A stretch of DNA of 64,000 nt from NCBI GenBank assembly GCA_000531095.1, contig HG799466.1, forward strand, positions 150,970 to 214,969, written 5' to 3'. The DNA comes from Gemmata massiliana. Its GTDB lineage: Bacteria > Planctomycetota > Planctomycetia > Gemmatales > Gemmataceae. Below, in pieces: positions 17,664-25,833 of this stretch. Every line of letters begins with the position of its first letter. Positions within the stretch are counted from its first letter, which is position 1. The translations under genes were made by a program, and so were the position numbers. The notes under the pieces are model-generated. The model was not told the DNA's origin, did not search any database, and saw only the letters and a list, made by a program, of their open reading frames with translations.

Positions 17664-18146
17664 TCACTTCGGGTCTTCGAGGCTCGTCATCAGTGTGCGG
17701 TACGTTTCCTCGTCGATCTGGTCGGCGAGGAACTTGTACGTCACGAGGTACTTCACGATGCGCCGTTGGTCCCAGTCGAAGCGCGCCGGGTCGATCACGT
17801 TGCGGTCGAGCCGGGAGTTATCGGCCAGGTCCGAGAGTTTCACCTGCCGGGCGATCGCATTACCCTTCAACCGAATCACGTAATCGGCGTATTGCGCGCC
17901 GTGTGGCCGAGTCAGGCACTCCACCGCTTCCAGAATCGGGGCCGCAAACCCTTCGGTTTGCAAGTGGGCGAGCGTGACGTCGGTGTCTTCCACGAGATCG
18001 TGGAGCACGGCCGCGATGCGCACGTTCGGGTCGTTTACCGCGAGTGCCACCCGGAGCACGTGCAGCAAATACGGTTGGCCCTCTTTATCGACCTGCCCCG
18101 CGTGCGCGGAAGCCGCGAGTTGCACCGCCCGGTCGAACGTGGCCAT
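17664..18146 (-). CDS. HD-domain phosphohydrolase, small (p)ppGpp-hydrolase-like
   Basis: 160 residues. QVDKEGQPYLLHVLRVAL, AAVLHDLVEDTDVT and QVKLSDLADN correspond to the metal-binding His, His-Asp, Glu-Asp and C-terminal helix of the SpoT/Mesh1-type hydrolase fold. It could hydrolyse the alarmone ppGpp or another nucleotide. There is no synthetase, TGS or ACT domain. It is 6 bases from the desaturase gene and likely co-transcribed. Confidence 0.75.
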   Translation of the reverse strand: MATFDRAVQLAASAHAGQVDKEGQPYLLHVLRVALAVNDPNVRIAAVLHDLVEDTDVTLAHLQTEGFAAPILEAVECLTRPHGAQYADYVIRLKGNAIARQVKLSDLADNSRLDRNVIDPARFDWDQRRIVKYLVTYKFLADQIDEETYRTLMTSLEDPK

Positions 18147-18193
18147 CCGTAGTCCCTCACGTCGTTCGTGTCACGCTGAAAACAAACCCAGTT

Positions 18194-18991
18194 TTACGAG
18201 TACAGTTTCTTCACCTTGCGCGCGAGGAGCCAGTTCGTGAGCCGCGGGAAGTAGCGATTGAAGCGCAACAGGCGTTTCGCCTCTGAACCCAACACCGTCT
18301 CGGTGCGGTTCTTCTGGATCGCGTCGATGATCTTCGCGGCGAGGTACTCGGGGGTCATACCCTCCTGGAACCGCAAATCGGCTTTGCCGTCGTTGCGGAG
18401 CCAGTTCCGGTCGAACCCGCTGTTCGTCATCCCGGGGACGATCGTGAGTACATCAATATCGAAGCGCTCGAACTCGCCGCGCCACGCCTCCGACATCCCC
18501 ACCAGCGCGAACTTGGACGCGGAATACTCGGGCCACGCGGGCATCCCCTTCCGACCGCACATCGAGGTGATGTTCACCAACGCGGGTTGGTTACCTCGCA
18601 TGAGGTGCGGAACCGCCAGCCGCGTAAGCTCGATGGGCGCGAAAAAGTTCACTTCCATCACGGTGCGGCAAATCGCTTCCGTCGAATCGGCGAAGTGCCC
18701 CCAACTCCCGACACCCGCGTTATTTACGAGCAGATCGATGCCCCCGAACGCACTCACCGCACTTTCGACCAGGTGCTGCCGATCGTCCGGCTTTGTGACG
18801 TCCGCGTGTACCGCAATCGCTTCGCCACCAGCGGAGCGAATCGAAACGGCCAACTCGTTCAGTTTATCGGTGTTGCGCCCGGCGAGAGCGATCCGCGTTC
18901 CGGCCTTGGCCAGAGCGGTTGCGATTGCGCGGCCGATTCCGCCGCTCGCGCCCGTCAAAATCGCCCGTTTGCCTGCTAATTCGCGCTGCAT
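18194..18991 (-). CDS. Short-chain dehydrogenase/reductase (SDR)
   Basis: 265 residues from ATG 18991, which has a GAGGGG site 6 bases upstream; an ATG at 19012 is further out. Classical SDR: TGASGGIG at the N-terminus, NNAG, and the catalytic Tyr-Lys in YSASKFAL. The C-terminal ~35 residues are basic and hydrophobic, typical of DltE-like or 3-ketoacyl reductases that sit at membranes. Substrate not identifiable. It lies 47 bases upstream of the HD-desaturase pair. Confidence 0.87.
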   Translation of the reverse strand: MQRELAGKRAILTGASGGIGRAIATALAKAGTRIALAGRNTDKLNELAVSIRSAGGEAIAVHADVTKPDDRQHLVESAVSAFGGIDLLVNNAGVGSWGHFADSTEAICRTVMEVNFFAPIELTRLAVPHLMRGNQPALVNITSMCGRKGMPAWPEYSASKFALVGMSEAWRGEFERFDIDVLTIVPGMTNSGFDRNWLRNDGKADLRFQEGMTPEYLAAKIIDAIQKNRTETVLGSEAKRLLRFNRYFPRLTNWLLARKVKKLYS

Positions 18992-19193
18992 TATCAGCCC
19001 CTCGCGTTTCACTCAGTCTAAACGATGAGGGGACTCTGGGCGCCCGCGCCGGGACAAAGCACAGGCTCGGAATTCCTTGGCTCGCCCTCTCAAATTGCGC
19101 TGACGGCACAACCGGAACCGAGGTTGGGCTTCCCAACCCGATTTTCGGCTCGGTATCATGTCTCACTTCCTCACTTGCACCAGGGACGGTGTC

Positions 19194-20477
19194 ATGCGCT
19201 GGCTGCTCATCGGCTACATGTTCCTGTTCATCGAGCGCCCGTTTGAAGTGTGGACATGGCTCGGCGACATGCACATCGAGCGCATCTACATGCTGTTCAT
19301 GCTCGGCGTGTGGGTCATCTACCCGAACAAGCGGTTCCTGCCGAACATTCAGCACGCCGCTTACGTCGCGTTCGTGACCGGGGTGCTGTTCGCGTGGGCG
19401 ATTAGCCCGTGGTCGTCCTACGGTCAGCCCGTAGTCGAGGACTGGCTCAAGATCGTCGTTTTCTACGTGTTGCTCGTCACGTGTATTCACGACGAAGAGG
19501 GGCTCAAGCACATCGCGATGGGGTTCCTCGCGGTGATGTGCTTTTACCTGCTCCACTCGTTCCGCGAATACATAGCCGGCCGGCACACGTACCGCATGGG
19601 TATCTCCCGTATGATCGGGGTCGATACCACGCTCGGTGATCCGAATAGTTTCGGGGCGAGTATTGTCTTTGCACTGCCGATCGTGGTGGCGCTGTGGAAG
19701 GCCGGGATCGGCGGGCGTTTGGGGCGGTTGGTGCTGCTTGGCTACGTCGGGCTGTCGTCGCTGTGCATCCTGCTCACCGGGTCGCGGTCGTCGCTGCTCG
19801 GACTGCTCCTCTGGTTCACGATTATCATTTGGGGCACAAAGTATCGCTTCAAGGCGCTGATCGGGTTCGCGCTAATGGCCCCGGTCGCGTTCGTGGCGCT
19901 GCCGGAATCGCTCCAAACGCGCTTCGAGACGATCATCAACCCGGAGGTCGGTCCCGCGAACGCACGCGAGTCCGGTGAGGGGCGGTATCAGGGACTCGTG
20001 ATGGGCTTCCAGCAGTGGGCGAACAACCCACTCACGGGCATCGGCCCCGGGGCCTGGCGTCCCGCGAACAACACCAAGATCGAGTCGCACAACCTCTACG
20101 GCCAACTCTTCGGGGAAACCGGGTCGGTGGGGGGCGGGGCGTTCATCGGGCTGCTCCTGTGCTTCTGGATCAACCTGCGGATGGTCCGGCGCATCCGAAA
20201 AGACGTCCCCGAGTGGCAGAACGACCTCATCTTCACGCTCTCCAGTTCGATCGGAATGGCCGTGTTCCTGCTGCTGTTTATGGGGAACTTCGGGCACAAC
20301 TTGTTCCGGTACACGTGGCTCTGGTACGGCGGGTTCCTCATCATCGCGCGGCACTGTGTCGAACAGCGCCTCGCTGTGTGGGATCCGGAAGCAGAACCAG
20401 AGGTCGACGAAGAAATGGAGATGGAACTGGAACCCGAACTCCCACCAGGGTGGATTCTCCACGGCCCGCACGGGTGA
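19194..20477 (+). CDS. O-antigen ligase/polymerase (Wzy_C family) membrane protein
   Basis: 427 residues from ATG 19194 (AGGGACGG upstream); ATG 19158 is an alternative. About ten hydrophobic helices are seen, with a periplasmic loop at roughly residues 250-310 containing GFQQWANNPLTGIGPGAW and ESHNLYGQLFGETG, the Wzy_C/WaaL pattern. The protein would join or polymerise glycan units on the outer face of the inner membrane and is a natural partner of the glycosyltransferases at 6.5-13.5 kb. The C-terminus is acidic (EVDEEMEMELEPE). Confidence 0.87.
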   Translation: MRWLLIGYMFLFIERPFEVWTWLGDMHIERIYMLFMLGVWVIYPNKRFLPNIQHAAYVAFVTGVLFAWAISPWSSYGQPVVEDWLKIVVFYVLLVTCIHDEEGLKHIAMGFLAVMCFYLLHSFREYIAGRHTYRMGISRMIGVDTTLGDPNSFGASIVFALPIVVALWKAGIGGRLGRLVLLGYVGLSSLCILLTGSRSSLLGLLLWFTIIIWGTKYRFKALIGFALMAPVAFVALPESLQTRFETIINPEVGPANARESGEGRYQGLVMGFQQWANNPLTGIGPGAWRPANNTKIESHNLYGQLFGETGSVGGGAFIGLLLCFWINLRMVRRIRKDVPEWQNDLIFTLSSSIGMAVFLLLFMGNFGHNLFRYTWLWYGGFLIIARHCVEQRLAVWDPEAEPEVDEEMEMELEPELPPGWILHGPHG

Positions 20478-20486
20478 ACGGAAACC

Positions 20487-20595
20487 TACCCCCCGTCCCC
20501 CCTAGAGGGAAGGGGCAAAACCAAATGCAAAAATGCCCTCGCCTACTGCTTTCTCCCCTTCCCTTTAGGGAGGGGGATGGGGGTAGGTCTGACTT
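20487..20595. repeat. C/G-rich palindromic repeat (family B, copy 1)
   Basis: Imperfect inverted repeat: the left arm is ACCTACCCCCCGTCCCCCCT followed by AGAGGGAAGGGG. The right arm contains CCCTTTAGGGAGGGGGATGG and ends GGGGTAGGT. A related palindrome sits inside the ubiD gene at about 53560-53650. Confidence 0.85.
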
Positions 20596-20754
20596 TACTC
20601 CCGTCTTCAGCTATTCGCGCCAATTGCTTGCTTCAGACATCCGGTTCCGTCACAATAGGGAAGTTGCGCACCGAACCGACGGACCGCGGCCCGTTCCGGC
20701 CGCGCCCACTTCATTGCGAGTTCGGCGCTGAACGTTGTTCGGAGGCGACCCCTC

Positions 20755-22335
20755 ATGTCCGCCGGCCGCCGCGGTTTGTTACTCTCGGTCGCGTTCTTCG
20801 GTTGTGTGTTGTGGCTGTGCCCCGCGAACCGGGTACGCGCGCAACAACCCCTCAGGCCCATTCCGGGGGGGAACCCGCATCAACTGCAATTGATCCCAGA
20901 AAACGACCCGCACGCCGGGCGCCACACCATCTGGCAACGGGATCTCCGGGCCGAACAGATCCGCGATTTGCTCGCCAAATTCGGCAAGGGCGACGGCGAC
21001 GGCGACGCGAACAAGCAACTCGAAGACCTGATCCGCGATTCGGTCAAGCAGCGGAACCCCCGCGCGAACGACGACCAGGTGGACGCGGCCATCAAGCGCA
21101 TGCTGGCCGACAAAGAGTTCATGAAACGGATGACGGACCTCGCGCAAAAACACAAGAACGAGAATCCCAACCAGAACCCGAACGAGATCCCCCGGCTCAC
21201 GCCCGAAGACCTCGAGAAGCTCAAGAACCTGCGGCCGAACGGTAACAACGGGGCCGACCCGTTCAAGTTACCCAAGATCGACCCCAACACGGTCAACCCG
21301 AACGACCCGCAGCGCGTCGACCCCAACACCGGGCGCCCGATCGCCCCCAAGCAGGGTCTGCCGAAAATCGATCCAGCATTCCCACCCAATATGGGCGGGC
21401 CGCCCGCGCCCCCGCCGATGATCGACCCGAAAACCGGCCAACCGGTCCCGCCACTAAACCCGGACGAGCGGCAGCCGTTCGACCCCGAGAACCCGTTCGG
21501 TAACCGCCCCGATTCACCGGAAAAGACGGCTAAAACGAAAACCGTCGAGACCGCGACCGCCCTCTGGGAAAAGAACGTCGGTCCCATCGACGAGTCGCCC
21601 GCGGTCAAGCGCGCGCTCCTCGACCTCGTGAACGACCCCGACGCGATGAACGCCCTCACCGACAGCAAGGGCAACAGCCTCTTTGACATGTTCAAAGAAG
21701 GTGGCGACGGCGAGGGTATGAAGGATCTGTTCGGCGGCGCAGAGGGCAAGGGCTGGGAGTGGCCGAAACTCGACCTGGACTTCAACTGGAGCCGGAGCGA
21801 TCGCAACTTTAACGTCCCCGAGAGCAGCAACCGCAGCCGGTGGCCCGATATGTCCATGCCGGACCGGTCACGCGGTGGGTCCGGGTCGTCAATGGGCGGG
21901 ATGGGCTCGTTCGACTTCGGCGGGGTTCAGGTGCCCTGGCTAATTATGCTGATCCTGTTCGCACTGGTCCTGACAGCGGTGCTGTGGTGGAAGTGGGCCG
22001 CGATCTTCCCCGCTTCTGATCGGGCAGTTCGGTCCCCCGACGGCCTCGGGGCGTGGCCGCTCGACCCGCGCTCGATCAACACCCGAGAAGATGTGGTGAA
22101 AGCGTTCGAGTACTTGAGCGTCCTCATTTGTGGACCCGGCGCGAAGACGTGGACGCACTCCACGATCGCCGACGAGTTGACACAGTTGGCCCGAACGCAC
22201 GGTGAAACCGCTGTGAAACTGGCCCGGCTCTACGAACTGGCCCGGTACGCGCCGCTCGACGAGCCGCTGACGCGGGCCGAGGTGCTCGAAGCCCGGCGCT
22301 TGGTTTGTGACCTGGCGGGAGTGGACGAGGCATGA
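20755..22335 (+). CDS. Exported or membrane protein with DUF4129-like C-terminus, first gene of the MoxR/DUF58 locus
   Basis: 526 residues. A signal peptide ends at about ANRVRAQQ. Next is a long low-complexity middle rich in Pro, Asn, Asp and Gln, then a Gly/Ser stretch, one membrane helix near residues 400-420 (PWLIMLILFALVLTAVLWW), and a cytoplasmic C-terminal domain with IADELTQLART...ARLYELARYAPL. The tail resembles DUF4129 of transglutaminase/MoxR clusters. Start ATG has GGAGG 9 bases upstream. The stop overlaps the next gene (ATGA). Confidence 0.8.
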   Translation: MSAGRRGLLLSVAFFGCVLWLCPANRVRAQQPLRPIPGGNPHQLQLIPENDPHAGRHTIWQRDLRAEQIRDLLAKFGKGDGDGDANKQLEDLIRDSVKQRNPRANDDQVDAAIKRMLADKEFMKRMTDLAQKHKNENPNQNPNEIPRLTPEDLEKLKNLRPNGNNGADPFKLPKIDPNTVNPNDPQRVDPNTGRPIAPKQGLPKIDPAFPPNMGGPPAPPPMIDPKTGQPVPPLNPDERQPFDPENPFGNRPDSPEKTAKTKTVETATALWEKNVGPIDESPAVKRALLDLVNDPDAMNALTDSKGNSLFDMFKEGGDGEGMKDLFGGAEGKGWEWPKLDLDFNWSRSDRNFNVPESSNRSRWPDMSMPDRSRGGSGSSMGGMGSFDFGGVQVPWLIMLILFALVLTAVLWWKWAAIFPASDRAVRSPDGLGAWPLDPRSINTREDVVKAFEYLSVLICGPGAKTWTHSTIADELTQLARTHGETAVKLARLYELARYAPLDEPLTRAEVLEARRLVCDLAGVDEA

Positions 22336-23885
22336 GATCGCCAACCCGTTTTCGCGGCCCACAGATTCTCACGGGCGCGCTGGCCGTAATTCTGCTCGCG
22401 GTCCCGAGCGCCGGCGCCCAGCCGAACCGGTTCCCCGAACCGCCCCCACCCCAGATCTCGATACCCGCTGGGGGAACCGAACTGTTCCGCGCGCTCCTGG
22501 ACCGCGAACGAATCGACCCGGTCCGGGCGTTTGACGCGCACCGTGCGATCGACCGCAACACAATCGTCATCGCCCTCGGGATCCCGGAGGCGGGGGACTG
22601 GAGCGAATCACTCGCGCAGGTTCGACGCGCGATCAGTGTCGGTGGGGCCGCGCTGATTGCCACCGACAGCGGGGTGCGACTGTACGAACACAACATCAAC
22701 CCCAACACCAACAACCCGATCGGTCTGTTCTCCGGTCAGGTCGTCATGGCCGACCGACAGAACCCCCAGCACACTTACAGATCAAGGCCCGATTGCCCCC
22801 TCGTGGTGCCCGTTTCGCCGGACGAAGTGGACAATGTTCCGGAGCGCCCCGGTCGCGTTTGGAACGTGTTCCGGGGACTGAAGCGCGTCGCGACCAACCA
22901 GCCCACGTTCTTCCAACAAACGCAATTCAGGCAGGAGTACCAGCACCCGCTCGCGCGACTGCCCAAATCGTCACGCACCGATAACTGGCGCCTCAAAGAC
23001 CCGATCTTCGCGGTCGGCGGGGACGGTCCCGACTGGTTCGGCACGCCCGGTTACTCGTTCCTCGCGATGGCCGACTCCAGCGTGTTCATCAACCAGATGT
23101 TGATGGAAACCGACACGGACAACCTGGAACTGACACTGCGCACCATCGAGTACCTTCAAGGGCCGGATAAGGCGCGCAACAAGTGCCTCTTCTACGAGAA
23201 CGGCCGCGTGATCGAAAAATTCGATGGCCTGCGCCACGCGATGGCGAAGCCGCTGCCGAAGATCCCGCCCGACGCGATGCCCAACATGGGCGGTCTGCTT
23301 GGAAAGAACCAGGACAAAATCATTGATGTCGCCAACCGCATCGCCGACCAACTGCAAACCAGAGATGAACTGCACACAAAACTGGTCGGCGAACCTGGAT
23401 CAGAGGGGGAACGCAACTCAGCGGCGAACTGGATTGAGCGCGCCGCGGTCCTCGCGTCGATCGCTGCGATCCTGTTCTTGATCCGGCGGTTGTGGAACGC
23501 GCGACACCCGCAGGACACCCCGCCCGCCCCGATTACGGGCGCCGGAGCCGCGGCCACCGGGCCGCCCGGAGTGTTTGACCGGCGCCAAAAAGAACTGGTG
23601 CGCCGGAACAACGTGTACGAGCCGGTGCGTCAGTTAACACGGGAGTTCTTCGCCAGCGCGGGCGCACCGGAGAACCCGGGACCGCAACTGCCGGACCTGG
23701 AAATCTCCGACACGGTGCGCAAACCCGGATCGCTCCGCCAGGCGCTCCGCGACATGTGGCGCCTCGCCTACGGCCCGCCCACTGCCATGAGCGCGCAGCG
23801 CTGGTTCGAGTTAGAACCCTACTTCGAGCGCCTAAAACAAGCCCACGCGGACGAGAAATGGCGCTTCGTCCGGAACGAAGTGTAA
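22332..23885 (+). CDS. Exported/membrane protein, DUF4350-like
   Basis: 517 residues. Signal peptide ALAVILLAVPSAGAQ; the outer domain up to about residue 370 contains TELFRALLDRERIDP, AISVGGAALIATDSGV and a GDGPDWFGTPGYSFLAMADSSVF segment. That pattern is like the DUF4350 proteins that accompany MoxR-DUF58 genes and sit between the membrane and a soluble tail. One membrane helix near residue 375-390 (AAVLASIAAILFLI). ATGA overlap with the upstream gene implies co-translation. Exact role unknown. Confidence 0.78.
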   Translation: MRSPTRFRGPQILTGALAVILLAVPSAGAQPNRFPEPPPPQISIPAGGTELFRALLDRERIDPVRAFDAHRAIDRNTIVIALGIPEAGDWSESLAQVRRAISVGGAALIATDSGVRLYEHNINPNTNNPIGLFSGQVVMADRQNPQHTYRSRPDCPLVVPVSPDEVDNVPERPGRVWNVFRGLKRVATNQPTFFQQTQFRQEYQHPLARLPKSSRTDNWRLKDPIFAVGGDGPDWFGTPGYSFLAMADSSVFINQMLMETDTDNLELTLRTIEYLQGPDKARNKCLFYENGRVIEKFDGLRHAMAKPLPKIPPDAMPNMGGLLGKNQDKIIDVANRIADQLQTRDELHTKLVGEPGSEGERNSAANWIERAAVLASIAAILFLIRRLWNARHPQDTPPAPITGAGAAATGPPGVFDRRQKELVRRNNVYEPVRQLTREFFASAGAPENPGPQLPDLEISDTVRKPGSLRQALRDMWRLAYGPPTAMSAQRWFELEPYFERLKQAHADEKWRFVRNEV

Positions 23886-24362
23886 GAAGCGACCAGCGCC
23901 CGATTGGTTTTCAGTGTGGTCCGCTCGCTCCGCGAGCGGTTAGTCCCGTTTCAGTCTCCTCGTAGCGAGCCGCGACCGCAAGGGAGCGGAGCTTCCGGTG
24001 TGTGGAACCGCGAAGATAGACGGGGTGCGCCTCCCGCTCCCTTGCGGTCGCGGCTCGTTTGGTCACTACACGGATCTCGAAACGGGACTAGCTCCTTGTG
24101 CCAGAACGCCGCGCGAGAAACGGCGCTATGCTTCCTCGCAGTCGCGTCTCGTCACGGAGCAGCCGGACGAACCTTCCGCCCCGATCGACCAACAAGTGCG
24201 ACGTCACCATGTGCCCGAAACATCAGCGCCCGGTGCAGTTCCCGCTCGCCGAACCGGTCCCTTCGGCCAAAAATATCAGCAAATGTGAGTGAGTGACCGG
24301 CGCCCTTTGCGGGTGAGAGACTGTAGACTGCCATTCGTGATCGACACCGACGGGAGCACGGC
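23886..24362 (+). other. 477-base gap before the MoxR gene
   Basis: Contains the long-spacer palindrome at 23966-24057 and nothing else I can assign. Short frames here (for example 24098-24292) lack a good ribosome site and family resemblance. GTGAGTGAGTG at 24288 is low complexity. Confidence 0.6.
23966..24057. repeat. Dispersed palindromic repeat, long-spacer form (family A, copy 2)
   Basis: Arms of 24 bases at 23966-23989 and 24034-24057 with the shared core GAGCCGCGACCGCAAGGGAG. The 44-base spacer has GCTTCCGGTGTGTGGAACCG, closely matching the spacer of copy 4. Confidence 0.93.
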
Positions 24363-25373
24363 ATGAGTCTGGCCTCGACATCGAACCCCGGCACCCTGGC
24401 CCCACCTGCCGACCCGAGGGCCGCGGCCCACGAACTGGCTCAGGAAGCGAAACAACTCAGCCACAAGGTAACGGCCGAAGTCGCCCGCGTCGTGGTCGGT
24501 GCGGAAGATGTGACGCGGCAGTTGCTCATCGCGCTCCTCGCGGGCGGCCACGTACTGCTCGAAGGGGTGCCGGGCGTCGCGAAAACGACGCTCTCGAAGG
24601 TCTTCTCCCGGCTCCTGGGGTGCCAGTACCAGCGCGTGCAGTTCACCCCCGACCTGCTCCCGTCGGACGTGACCGGGACGTCCATCTTTGACCGCAACAA
24701 GAACGACTTCGTGCTCCGCAAGGGGCCGCTGTTCACGCAAGTGCTCCTCGCGGACGAAATCAACCGCGCACCCGCGAAAACGCAATCGGCGCTCCTCGAA
24801 GCGATGCAAGAGTACCAGGTCACTGTCGACGGCGTTTCGCTCCCGCTCGCCCTGCCCTTCCTCGTGCTCGCGACGCAGAACCCGATCGAACAAGAGGGCG
24901 TGTATCGGCTCCCGGAAGCGCAACTCGACCGGTTCCTGCTCCGCGTCGAAATGGGCTACCCGGGCTTCAAGCACGAAGTGGGGCTGCTGAAACTCTATAG
25001 CAAGCCGATCGTGGAAGTGCAGCCGATGTTCACGCCCGACATGATTATCGGGCTTCAACGGAAGCTTCCCGGTGTGTACGGGGCGGAGTCGCTGTACGAG
25101 TACATCGTGCAGCTCGCCGAAGAGAGCCGCAAGCACCCGGACGTGGCCCTCGGCGCGAGTCCGCGTGCCGCACTCAACCTGCTCCGCTGTGCGCGGGCGC
25201 GAGCGGTATTGGAGGGGCGGCACTTCTTCACGCACGAGGACGTGCAGGCGGTCGCGTTCGGCGTCCTCGGTCACCGACTCATCCTGCGCCCCGAGGCCGA
25301 AATCGAGGGTAAGCACGTGTCCGAAATCGTCCGCGAGATCCTGGACGCGGTCCCCGTTCTGGAAACGGTTTGA
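24363..25373 (+). CDS. MoxR-type AAA ATPase
   Basis: 336 residues. Walker A is GVPGVAKTT, Walker B LLADEINRAPAKTQSALLEAMQE, sensor region LATQNPIEQEG, then the C-terminal lid ASPRAALNLL. MoxR ATPases act as chaperones that load cofactors or remodel VWA-domain partners; the DUF58 protein downstream is the usual partner. The Walker A Gly before Lys is Ala here, common in this family. Separated from the DUF58 gene by a palindrome and an unusually AT-rich stretch. Confidence 0.93.
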   Translation: MSLASTSNPGTLAPPADPRAAAHELAQEAKQLSHKVTAEVARVVVGAEDVTRQLLIALLAGGHVLLEGVPGVAKTTLSKVFSRLLGCQYQRVQFTPDLLPSDVTGTSIFDRNKNDFVLRKGPLFTQVLLADEINRAPAKTQSALLEAMQEYQVTVDGVSLPLALPFLVLATQNPIEQEGVYRLPEAQLDRFLLRVEMGYPGFKHEVGLLKLYSKPIVEVQPMFTPDMIIGLQRKLPGVYGAESLYEYIVQLAEESRKHPDVALGASPRAALNLLRCARARAVLEGRHFFTHEDVQAVAFGVLGHRLILRPEAEIEGKHVSEIVREILDAVPVLETV

Positions 25374-25381
25374 TGCGAGAC

Positions 25382-25446
25382 GTAACGAGCCGCGACCGCA
25401 AGGGAGCGGGAGGCGTTTCCGCTCCCTTGCGGTCGCGGCTCGTTAC
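25382..25446. repeat. Dispersed palindromic repeat, short-loop form (family A, copy 3)
   Basis: Perfect 28-base arms at 25382-25409 and 25419-25446, 9-base loop. The outermost bases are GTAAC/GTTAC, unlike copy 1, yet still complementary. Confidence 0.95.
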
Positions 25447-25833
25447 AAGGAAACCAAAGCCACCTGTAAAATCCCGTACACTAGTATACAATTCCCAATT
25501 GCAAGAGTCGCAATTGGAGGTTTACGGTTGTGGCGCGTGTCTCGGATACGTGGGGCCGTTAAAAACAAAGCCACAATTTGGCACCGTTTTGAGCGCCAAT
25601 TGCACCGGACAGGCGTGGAAATTTGGTCGTAATGTTAACGTTTGTTACCCGCTCGAGTAGCCAACGGAGCGACGGGAAGTCAGAAGTGGCGCCGGAACAC
25701 CAATACTATCAAGCTGTTAGTGTCAATTGACGCCCCAAAAAACGGGCATAGGACCGTTTCCGGGCCGGAAACGTTAGCATTTGTTAGCCGTGCCCTCGAC
25801 GGCCCCTCGATCAACGACAAGGACCGATGACGA
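25447..25833 (+). other. AT-rich intergenic region between MoxR and DUF58 genes
   Basis: The first 60 bases are about 40% GC by direct count, against roughly 65% for the genes around it. It holds an inverted repeat CCAATTGC-7 bases-GCAATTGG (25495-25517) just downstream of TAGTATACAAT, two more CAATTG sites, and a direct repeat GTTAACGTTTGTTACCCG / GTTAGCATTTGTTAGCCG (25634, 25774). No gene seen; a promoter and operator for the DUF58 gene is plausible. Confidence 0.6.

Noticed and set aside
17664-18146. Full RelA/SpoT bifunctional alarmone enzyme
   Set aside because: Only the HD hydrolase part is present; there is no synthetase, TGS or ACT region in 160 residues.
24098-24292. Small frame in the gap before moxR
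   Set aside because: No ribosome site, low-complexity Arg/Ser translation and no family likeness.
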